Part shown: piece after piece, positions 40,490-50,752 of the stretch | Position numbering within the stretch: the first letter of the stretch is position 1 | Layout of the letters: every line of letters begins with the position of its first letter | From: Bradyrhizobium sp. MOS002 | Lineage (GTDB): Bacteria > Pseudomonadota > Alphaproteobacteria > Rhizobiales > Xanthobacteraceae | DNA length: 64,000 nucleotides | Direction: 5' to 3' | Assembly: GCF_003020115.1 (NCBI RefSeq) | Contig: NZ_PYFX01000004.1 | Coordinates: 248,001-312,000, forward strand | The notes under the pieces: model-generated | Told to the model about the DNA's origin: nothing | Seen by the model: the letters and a program-made list of their open reading frames with translations, nothing else | The model's database searches: none | Position numbers and translations under genes: made by a program

Positions 40490-41377
40490 ATGGCCACGAT
40501 CGCATCTATCGGTCTCGGCAACATGGGCGGGCCCATGGCCGCCAATCTGGTCAAGGCCGGCCACAAGGTCGTCGCTTTCGACCTCGCCGAGGCCTCCCGT
40601 AACCAGGCCAAGGCCGACGGTGCCGGCATCGCCGAGAGCGCTGCGGCCGCCGTGAAAGGCGCCGACGTGGTCGTCACCATGCTGCCGGCCGGCAAGCATG
40701 TGCTCGGCGTGTGGGGCGAGGTCGTCCCTGTGATGACCAAGGGCGCGCTGGTGATCGACTCCTCCACCATCGACGTCGAGAGCGCGCGGCAGGCGCATGC
40801 GCTGGCGGCCAAGCACGGGGTGCTTTCGGTCGACGCCCCGGTCTCCGGCGGCACCGGCGGCGCCAAGGGTGCGACACTCACCTTCATGTGCGGCGGCGAG
40901 GACAACGCGTTTGCTGCGGCAAAACCCGTGCTGGAGAACATGGGCAAGAAGATCGTGCATTGCGGCGGTGCCGGCGCGGGCCAGGCGGCAAAGATCTGCA
41001 ACAACATGATCCTCGGCATTTCCATGATCGCGGTAAGCGAGGCATTCGCGTTGGCTGAGAAGCTCGGGCTCTCGCATCAGGCGCTGTTCGACGTCGCCTC
41101 GACCTCGTCGGGCCAGTGCTGGTCGCTGACGACCTATTGCCCGGTGCCCGGGCCAGTACCGACCTCGCCCGCCAACAACGACTACAAGCCGGGCTTTGCT
41201 TCGGCACTGATGGTGAAGGATCTGACGCTGGCGCAGGACGCGGCGAAGGCCGCCGGCGCGGCAACGCCGCTCGGCCGGCACGCGCAGGAAATTTACCAGG
41301 CCTTCGACAGGGACGGCCAGGGTGGGGTGGATTTTTCCGGAATTATCAAGCACGTTCGCAGCCTCGCTGGGAAATAG
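40490..41377 (+). CDS. mmsB: 3-hydroxyisobutyrate dehydrogenase
   Basis: A 295-residue NAD-dependent beta-hydroxyacid dehydrogenase. The Rossmann motif is ASIGLGNMGGPMAANLVKAGH, the substrate loop DAPVSGGTGGAKGATLTFMCGG, and the catalytic Lys lies in GAGQAAKICNNMIL, with the C-terminal NNDYKPGFASALMVKDLTLAQDAAK typical of MmsB. ATG 40490 is preferred to ATG 40484 because GGAGG then stands 8 rather than 2 bp away. It converts 3-hydroxyisobutyrate to methylmalonate semialdehyde, the MmsA substrate. Confidence 0.92.
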   Translation: MATIASIGLGNMGGPMAANLVKAGHKVVAFDLAEASRNQAKADGAGIAESAAAAVKGADVVVTMLPAGKHVLGVWGEVVPVMTKGALVIDSSTIDVESARQAHALAAKHGVLSVDAPVSGGTGGAKGATLTFMCGGEDNAFAAAKPVLENMGKKIVHCGGAGAGQAAKICNNMILGISMIAVSEAFALAEKLGLSHQALFDVASTSSGQCWSLTTYCPVPGPVPTSPANNDYKPGFASALMVKDLTLAQDAAKAAGAATPLGRHAQEIYQAFDRDGQGGVDFSGIIKHVRSLAGK

Positions 41378-41390
41378 CGAGGCTTTGCTC

Positions 41391-41479
41391 GTAGCCCGGA
41401 TGGAGCGAAGCGAAATCCGGGACAGCCGCTTCCAATTGCACAATCGCCCCCGGATTGCGCTTCGCTCTCTCCGGGCTAC
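41391..41479. repeat. Dispersed palindromic repeat, family A copy 2
   Basis: GTAGCCCGGATGGAGCGAAGCGAAATCCGGG and its near complement ending CTCTCCGGGCTAC match the copy at 4824-4909. It begins 14 bp after the mmsB stop, so it again lies at an operon end. Confidence 0.8.
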
Positions 41480-41509
41480 GCTCGAAGGTCAATTCGACGG
41501 GCTCTCACC

Positions 41510-43228
<1,719 letters not shown>

Positions 43229-43708
43229 GTGAACGAAGTCTGGAAGAAGCCGCCGATGACGCTGGACGCCTATCAGGCCATGGTCGGCAAGGAGATCGGC
43301 GTGTCGTCGTGGCACCTGATCGACCAACCCCGTATCGACACCTATGCCGACGTGATCGAGGATCACCAGTTCATTCACGTTGACCCGGAGCGTGCGAAGA
43401 AGGAGACGGCGTTCGGCACCACCATCGCGCACGGCTTCCTCACGATGTCGCTGCTGTCGATCATGTCCTACGAGGTGATGCCCGTCATCGCGGGCACCAC
43501 GATGGGGGTCAATTACGGTTTCGACAAGCTGCGTTTCATCTCGCCGGTGCGTTCGGGAAAACGCGTTCGCGGCCGTTTCGTGCTGGCGGAAGCCAAGCTG
43601 CGCAAGCCGAATGAATTGCAGTCGCGCACCAACGTCACCGTGGAGATCGAAGGCGAGGACAAGCCCGCACTGGTCGCGGAGTGGCTGGGGTTGATCTATT
43701 TTGCCTGA
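43229..43708 (+). CDS. MaoC-family (R)-enoyl-CoA hydratase
   Basis: A 159-residue hotdog protein of the MaoC/R-hydratase type. The catalytic Asp/His motif is in YADVIEDHQFIHVDPERAK and FGTTIAHGFLTMSLLS. It would hydrate trans-2-enoyl-CoA to (R)-3-hydroxyacyl-CoA. The start is GTG immediately after the synthetase TAA, with GGAGTGAG inside the end of that gene. Together with the SDR product at 43947 it resembles the hydratase plus dehydrogenase of the peroxisomal multifunctional-enzyme pathway. Confidence 0.87.
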   Translation: MNEVWKKPPMTLDAYQAMVGKEIGVSSWHLIDQPRIDTYADVIEDHQFIHVDPERAKKETAFGTTIAHGFLTMSLLSIMSYEVMPVIAGTTMGVNYGFDKLRFISPVRSGKRVRGRFVLAEAKLRKPNELQSRTNVTVEIEGEDKPALVAEWLGLIYFA

Positions 43709-43780
43709 GGCGGGCCGGCATGGCCGGGCTTGACCCGGTCCTCCATCGCTGGTCAAAAAGCTGTCCAGATCGCGCTCGTG

Positions 43781-43924
43781 CACCCTCTCCCCTTGCGGGA
43801 GAGGGTGGCGAAATCGAGCGGAGCGAGATGAAGCCGGGTGAGGGGTATCTCTCCACACGCTCATCTGCCGAGACAGACCCCTCATCCGGCGCTTCGCGCC
43901 ACCTTCTCCCACAAGGGGAGAAGG
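43781..43924. repeat. Dispersed intergenic repeat, GGGAGA-ended
   Basis: CACCCTCTCCCCTTGCGGGAGAGGGTGGC at the left faces CGCCACCTTCTCCCACAAGGGGAGAAGG at the right. Between are GATGAAGCCGGGTGAGGGG and its near complement CCCCTCATCCGGCGC, giving a long cruciform. It fills the gap between the MaoC and SDR genes. The short hairpin at 10442-10469 looks like a solo end of this type. Confidence 0.75.
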
Positions 43925-43946
43925 GAAGACAGCATAAGGAAGCACA

Positions 43947-44864
43947 ATGGCAATCAGGTTCGACGGACGCGTCGCCATCGTCACCGGCGCGGGCAATGGC
44001 CTCGGGCGGGCGCATGCGCTGGGATTGGCGAGCCGCGGCGCCAAGGTCGTGGTCAACGATTTCGGCGGCGCGCGCGACGGCAGCGGCGGCTCGCTGTCGC
44101 CGGCGGAAGCCGTGGTCGAGGAGATCCGCAAGGCCGGCGGCATCGCCATGGCCGACGGCGCCGACGTCTCCAATTTCGAGCAGGTCACCGCAATGGTCGA
44201 GCGCGCCACCAAGGAGTGGGGCAGCGTCGACCTCGTGTGTGCCAATGCCGGCATCTTGCGCGACAAGTCGTTCGGCAAGATGGAAGCGGCCGATTTCCAG
44301 AAGGTGCTCGACGTGCACCTCGTCGGCACTTTCTATTGCTGCAAGGCGGCCTGGGCCGGCATGCGCGATCGCAACTACGGTCGCATCGTGCTGACGACGT
44401 CGTCCTCCGGCCTCTACGGTAATTTCGGCCAGGCCAATTACGGTGCGGCCAAGTCCGGCATGGTCGGCCTGATGAACGTGCTGGCCGAGGAAGGCCGCAA
44501 GTCCGACATCCGCGTCAACATCATTTCGCCGACGGCGGCAACCCGCATGACGGAGGAGCTGCTGCCGCCGCAGGCGCTGCAGTTGATGAAGCCGAACGCG
44601 ATCACGCCCGCAGTCGAGTACATGCTGAGCGAGGACGCGCCGACCCGCACCATCATGGGTGCAGGCGCCGGCTCGTTCGCGGTGATCAAGATCGTCGAGA
44701 GCGAAGGCATCAACCTGCCGGAGTCCGAGTGGACCCCGGACGCGGTTGCGGCCCATTTCGCCGAGATCAGCGACATGTCGAAGGCGAAGGCGCTGCAGGG
44801 GGCTTTCGAGCAGACGCAGAAATACGTGGCGCAGGCCGCTGCGCGCGCCGGGGTAAAACTCTGA
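43947..44864 (+). CDS. SDR-family 3-hydroxyacyl-CoA dehydrogenase-like protein
   Basis: A 305-residue short-chain dehydrogenase. NAD(P) motif VAIVTGAGNGLGRAHALGLASRGAKVVVNDFGG, NAG motif CANAGILRD, and active site Ser-Tyr-Lys in TSSSGLYGNFGQANYGAAKSG. The sequence DFGGARDGSGGS and the C-terminal extension (about 240-305) resemble the dehydrogenase part of peroxisomal multifunctional enzyme type 2, which oxidises (R)-3-hydroxyacyl-CoA. It overlaps the next gene by 4 bp. Confidence 0.88.
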   Translation: MAIRFDGRVAIVTGAGNGLGRAHALGLASRGAKVVVNDFGGARDGSGGSLSPAEAVVEEIRKAGGIAMADGADVSNFEQVTAMVERATKEWGSVDLVCANAGILRDKSFGKMEAADFQKVLDVHLVGTFYCCKAAWAGMRDRNYGRIVLTTSSSGLYGNFGQANYGAAKSGMVGLMNVLAEEGRKSDIRVNIISPTAATRMTEELLPPQALQLMKPNAITPAVEYMLSEDAPTRTIMGAGAGSFAVIKIVESEGINLPESEWTPDAVAAHFAEISDMSKAKALQGAFEQTQKYVAQAAARAGVKL

Positions 44865-46078
44865 CAGCCGTCGCCGTCATCGGCGCCGGCCCTGCCGGGC
44901 TGATGGCGGCTGAAGCGCTCGTGCAGGGTGGTGCTCGCGTCACGGTCTACGATTCGATGCCGTCCGCAGGCCGCAAATTCCTGATGGCCGGCCGCGGCGG
45001 GCTCAATCTCACCCACAGCGAACCGCTGCCGCAGTTTTTGGCGCGCTATCGCGAGGCGGCGCCGAAGTTAACAGCGGCGATCGACGCCTTTCCGCCGGAC
45101 GCTCTGCGCGCGTGGAGCGAGGCGCTGGGCGAGCCGACCTTTGTCGGCTCCAGCGGGCGTGTGTTTCCGAAAGCATTCAAGGCGTCGCCCTTGCTGCGTG
45201 CCTGGCTGCGACGGCTCGATGCCTCCGGCGTGCGCTTTGCCTTTCGCCAGCGCTGGATGGGTTGGGACGGGGAAGGACGACTGGTCTTTGACGCACCCGG
45301 CGGCGCCGCCGCCATTGCCGCGGACGCCACCGTGCTGGCACTCGGCGGCGCAAGCTGGCCGCGACTAGGCTCCGATGGCGGCTGGACTGCGATCCTAGCC
45401 GACAAGGGCGTTGCGATCTCGCCGCTGCGGCCGGCGAACTCCGGCTTCACCGTCGACTGGTCCGAAATCTTTCGCACGCGCTTCGAAGGCCAGCCGCTCA
45501 AGGGCATCACGCTGTCCTTCGGCGCGCGGCGCGCGCGCGGCGAGGCCATGATCACAAGCGGTGGGATCGAGGGTGGGGCGATCTATGCGATGTCGGCCGA
45601 ACTGCGCGAGGCGATTGCGGCGAACGGCGAAGCGGTCCTGCACGTCGCGTTGCGGCCGGATGTCCATCATGGCGAACTCGTCAAGCGCCTGTCCGCCTCG
45701 CGCGGCAAGCAATCGTTCTCCAATTTCCTGCGCAAGGCTGCGCAGCTGTCGCCGGTCGCGGTCGGGCTGCTGCAGGAAGCCACCATCGGTGCTGGCCGGT
45801 CGTTGTCGGCAATGTCGGCGGAACAATTGGCAGAGCTCATCAACGCCGTACCGATCAAGCTGGCGGGCGTGGCGCCGATCGCGCGCGCGATCTCCAGCGC
45901 CGGCGGGATTTCCTTCGACGAGCTCGACGCCAACTTCATGATCCGCAAGCTGCCGGACGTGTTCGCGGCCGGTGAGATGCTGGACTGGGAGGCGCCGACG
46001 GGTGGCTATTTGCTCCAGGCCTCGTTCGCGACGGGCGGTGCCGCGGGCAGGGGCGCGTTGAAGCGGCTAAGGCGCTAA
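44861..46078 (+). CDS. BaiN/HI0933-like flavoprotein (TIGR03862 type)
   Basis: A 405-residue NAD(P)/FAD-dependent protein. The FAD motif at the very N terminus is AVIGAGPAGLMAAEALVQGG, followed by the family segment AGRKFLMAGRGGLNLTHSEP and the C-terminal GGISFDELDANFMIRKLPDVFAAGEMLDWEAPTGGYLLQASFATG. No ATG, GTG or TTG is in frame between 44729 and the FAD motif. CTG at 44861 overlaps the SDR stop (CTGA) and gives the expected short N terminus, with GGGG about 8 bp upstream, so a CTG start is inferred. Function is unclear; relatives include the bile-acid 2-enoate reductase BaiN. Confidence 0.83.
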   Translation: MTAVAVIGAGPAGLMAAEALVQGGARVTVYDSMPSAGRKFLMAGRGGLNLTHSEPLPQFLARYREAAPKLTAAIDAFPPDALRAWSEALGEPTFVGSSGRVFPKAFKASPLLRAWLRRLDASGVRFAFRQRWMGWDGEGRLVFDAPGGAAAIAADATVLALGGASWPRLGSDGGWTAILADKGVAISPLRPANSGFTVDWSEIFRTRFEGQPLKGITLSFGARRARGEAMITSGGIEGGAIYAMSAELREAIAANGEAVLHVALRPDVHHGELVKRLSASRGKQSFSNFLRKAAQLSPVAVGLLQEATIGAGRSLSAMSAEQLAELINAVPIKLAGVAPIARAISSAGGISFDELDANFMIRKLPDVFAAGEMLDWEAPTGGYLLQASFATGGAAGRGALKRLRR

Positions 46079-46083
46079 CCACT

Positions 46084-46167
46084 GTCATTGCGAGCGTAGC
46101 GAAGCAATCCAGAATCTTTCCGCGGCGACAGTCTGGATTGCTTCGTCGCTTCGCTCCTCGCAATGGC
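46084..46167. repeat. Dispersed palindromic repeat, family C copy 2
   Basis: GTCATTGCGAG...GAAGCAATCCAGAAT and CTGGATTGCTTCGTCGCTTCGCTCCTCGCAATGGC form the same hairpin as at 38141 and 55102. Here it lies between convergent genes. Confidence 0.85.
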
Positions 46168-46183
46168 GATTGTGGAAGCAGCC

Positions 46184-47263
46184 CTACCTCAGCTTGCCCC
46201 GTGCCGCCACCGGCAGCGTGCCGATGATCTCCTCGCCGCGCACCATCACGACTTCGTCCATCATGTTGACGACGACGCAGACATGATTGGGCACGACCCG
46301 CACGACGTCGCCGACATTGGGTCGGGTGTTGCTGCGGGAGAGGTCGAGGAAGCCGTGCTCCTCGGCAAAGCGTGCGATCTTCGCTTCGGGGTGCTCCAAG
46401 ATCAGGCCGTGGCCGTCGAGGCCGCCGGTGTCCGTCGTCAGCGTCTTCGAGCCGGCGTCCAGAATGCCGCGCTCGGGCGCGGCGCGGCTCACCACGGTTG
46501 AATAGATGTGCAGTGCGCAGTCGTCCCAGGTGGCAACGCCGGCGGCGACCTGCATGCGGTCGTTGTAGATGTAGGTGCCGAAGCGATGCTCGGTGCCGCC
46601 CTTGAGCTTGCCGAGATTCTTCAGGTTCGGCGTGCCGCCGGTCGAGACGATTTTTGCATCCAGCCCGTGCGCGCGCACGCCGGCCAGAGCTTCGTCATAG
46701 AATTTTTGCGCGTCCGCCCAGCCGGTCTCGGTCGGATACATCATGAAGCCGGCGAATTGCAGTCCCTTGGATGCAGCAATCTCCTGCGCCAGCGCAATGG
46801 CTTCAGCTGGCGTCTCGACGCCGGCGCGCTTGCGTCCCGTGTCGCATTCGACCACGACCGACAGCGGTCGGCCTGAGGCAGCGGCAGCCTTGGGCAGGCC
46901 GGCGACGACGGTCGAATTGTCGGCGGCGACCGTCATGTTCGCCTTTGCCTGCAGCGCCCCTAACCGCGCCATCTTCTCGTCGCCGAGCAGGTTGTAGCTG
47001 ATCAGGATGTCGTCGATGCCGGCATTGGTCATGATCTCGGCCTCGCCGAGCTTCTGGCAGGTGATGCCCTTGGCGCCTGCAGCAATCTGCATCTTGGCGA
47101 TCGTGGGGTTCTTGTGCGTCTTGATGTGGGGACGGTTGGCGATCCCGGCGTTATCGCAGGCCTTCTGGATGCGCGCGATGTTGCGCTCGACCTTGTCCAT
47201 GTCGATGACGGCGCAGGGCGTGCCGTATTCGCGGGCGATTTTGGCGGCAAGGGTCGTTGTCAT
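46184..47263 (-). CDS. D-threonine aldolase/D-serine dehydratase-like PLP enzyme
   Basis: A 359-residue fold-type III PLP enzyme (alanine-racemase N-terminal barrel plus D-serine-dehydratase-like C-terminal domain). The PLP Lys is Lys48 in RPHIKTHKNP. The C-terminal part carries FGTYIYNDRM, ILDAGSKTLTTDTG and PNHVCVVVNMMDEV with the metal-binding His and Cys (H-x-C). D-threonine aldolase splits D-3-hydroxy-amino acids to glycine and an aldehyde and needs a divalent metal; D-serine dehydratase is the alternative. ATG 47263 follows AGAGACTT. Confidence 0.86.
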   Translation of the reverse strand: MTTTLAAKIAREYGTPCAVIDMDKVERNIARIQKACDNAGIANRPHIKTHKNPTIAKMQIAAGAKGITCQKLGEAEIMTNAGIDDILISYNLLGDEKMARLGALQAKANMTVAADNSTVVAGLPKAAAASGRPLSVVVECDTGRKRAGVETPAEAIALAQEIAASKGLQFAGFMMYPTETGWADAQKFYDEALAGVRAHGLDAKIVSTGGTPNLKNLGKLKGGTEHRFGTYIYNDRMQVAAGVATWDDCALHIYSTVVSRAAPERGILDAGSKTLTTDTGGLDGHGLILEHPEAKIARFAEEHGFLDLSRSNTRPNVGDVVRVVPNHVCVVVNMMDEVVMVRGEEIIGTLPVAARGKLR

Positions 47264-47326
47264 GGAAGTCTCTGAGTTGGCGCGCATTCGTTTGCAAAAG
47301 CGGTGCCCACTTTTGCGAAATGCACG

Positions 47327-49132
<1,806 letters not shown>

Positions 49133-49140
49133 GCGGTGTC

Positions 49141-49638
49141 TCAGTCCTGTCTTGTTGCGGCCTGGTCGGCGCGGCGGCGCTGAATGCGGCGGATGGTCTG
49201 GTCGAGCGTCGACAGAAACGTCGAGCGGTCGCGCGGCGAATAGGATTTCGGACCGCCGGTGACTTCGCCGGCCGAGCGCAAATCGGTCATCAGGTTGCGG
49301 ACCGCGAGCGTCATCCCGATCGATTCCTCGGTAAACGCCTTGCCGTTGGACGCAATCACATCGGCGCCGGCCTTCACGCAGCGGCTCGCGAGCGGAATAT
49401 CCGAGGTAATGACGATATCGCCAGGCCCGGCGCGTTCCGCGATCCAGTCATCGGCCGCGTCCATCCCGGCACCCGCGGCGACCCGCTCGATCAGCGGATC
49501 CTGGGGCACGCGGATGAAATTGCCTGCGACGACGCTCACGGGCAGGCCGTGCCTGCCAGCGACGCGATAGATCTCGTCCTTCACCGGACAGGCGTCAGCG
49601 TCGACATAGATGCGCGTGGTGTTTTGAGGGTTCGTCAT
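49141..49638 (-). CDS. YaiI/YqxD family (UPF0178) protein
   Basis: A 165-residue protein. The N-terminal [30 protein letters not shown] and the central [36 protein letters not shown] are hallmarks of UPF0178, a PIN-like nuclease fold with conserved Asp residues. The biochemical role is not established. ATG 49638 gives the normal N terminus ([14 protein letters not shown]). It is 8 bp upstream of the ABC-F gene. Confidence 0.88.
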   Translation of the reverse strand: MTNPQNTTRIYVDADACPVKDEIYRVAGRHGLPVSVVAGNFIRVPQDPLIERVAAGAGMDAADDWIAERAGPGDIVITSDIPLASRCVKAGADVIASNGKAFTEESIGMTLAVRNLMTDLRSAGEVTGGPKSYSPRDRSTFLSTLDQTIRRIQRRRADQAATRQD

Positions 49639-49779
49639 TGTCCGTAGATGGGGCTTGCGAAGCGGTTCCGCAGCAGCCGCGTGGTACCCCATTCGGGCCG
49701 CAAAGGCGAGGGGATTGACCCCGGTTCCTCAGGGCCTACGATCGGTCTGAAACAACAAGAATTTGGGGAAAGCCAAGCC

Positions 49780-50580
49780 ATGCCGAACCGGCTCGAAACC
49801 TATCGTGTCGAGGCCTACAACACGGCCAAGCAGTCCGAAAACAAGATGCATGACGACACGGTGGCGCGCCGCTTCGGCTTTTCCGGCGGGCTGGTCCCCG
49901 GCGTCGACGTCTTCGCCTACATGATGCATGTGCCGGTGGCGCGCTGGGGCCGCGATTTCCTGTCGCGCGGACTGATCGAGGCGCGTTTCATCAAGCCGGT
50001 CTATGACGGCGAGACCGCCGACGTCGATGCGACCGAGCACAATGGCCTGCTCACGATCGAGGTGTTCAGCCGCACCGAGCTCTGTGCCACCGGCACGGCG
50101 TCGCTGCCGGCGACTGCGACTGCGGTGTCGTTGAGCGACTATGTCGAGGTTCCTGCGATTGCCGAGCGCAAACCGGTCAGCCCGGCGACGTTCCCGACAG
50201 GCAGATGGTTCGGCACGACGCCGCGCCGCTGGGCCGGGCAGGATGCCGCCGACTATCTCGCCGACATCCGTGAAGCCGATTCGATCTTCGCGCGCGAGGG
50301 GCTCGGCCATCCCGGCCTGATCCAGCGCGTCATGAATCGCGTGCTGGTGGACAACACGATCCTCGGCCCGTGGATCCATGTCGGCAGCCGCATGCAATTG
50401 CTGTCGGCCGCACGCGCCGGTGACGAGATCACCGCGCGGGCCAAAGTCACCGCGAACTACGAGAAGAAGGGCCATCGTTTCGTCGAGCTCGACGCGCTGG
50501 TGGTCGCCAACGGCACGACGCCGCTGGCGCACTGCCAGCACACCGCGATCTACCAGCCGCGCGAGCAGGCGGCGGCGTAG
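49780..50580 (+). CDS. MaoC-like hotdog protein, probable acyl dehydratase
   Basis: A 266-residue protein with hotdog-like segments: an N-terminal half with DDTVARRFGFSGGLVPGVDVFAYMMHVPVARWG, where HDD...GFSGGLVPG replaces the usual hydratase loop, and a C-terminal half with VHVGSRMQLLSAARAGDEITARAKVTANYEKKGHRFVELDALVVANG. This looks like a double-hotdog MaoC relative; the catalytic His is not clearly conserved. GGGGA lies before the ATG. A single gene between opposite-strand neighbours; substrate unknown. Confidence 0.75.
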   Translation: MPNRLETYRVEAYNTAKQSENKMHDDTVARRFGFSGGLVPGVDVFAYMMHVPVARWGRDFLSRGLIEARFIKPVYDGETADVDATEHNGLLTIEVFSRTELCATGTASLPATATAVSLSDYVEVPAIAERKPVSPATFPTGRWFGTTPRRWAGQDAADYLADIREADSIFAREGLGHPGLIQRVMNRVLVDNTILGPWIHVGSRMQLLSAARAGDEITARAKVTANYEKKGHRFVELDALVVANGTTPLAHCQHTAIYQPREQAAA

Positions 50581-50619
50581 GGCGCGGGCGGAGAGAGGCA
50601 AGTACACCGCTCCAAGCTC

Positions 50620-50723
50620 GGTGTCATGCCCCGCGAAGGCGGGGCATCCAGTACGCCGCGGCTTCTCCGTGAATCACTGCTGCCTCCGAGTACTGGATCG
50701 CCCGGTCGAGCCGGGCGATGACA
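50620..50723. repeat. Dispersed repeat, family D copy 2
   Basis: GTGTCATGCCCCGCGAAGGCGGGGCATCCAGTACGCCGCGG at the left; TACTGGATCGCCCGGTCGAGCCGGGCGATGACA at the right. Copies at 33366 (reverse) and 58596. It sits between the ends of two convergent genes. Confidence 0.8.
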
Positions 50724-50752
50724 GCGTGCGTGTGGAAGGCAGAAGGGCAGCC

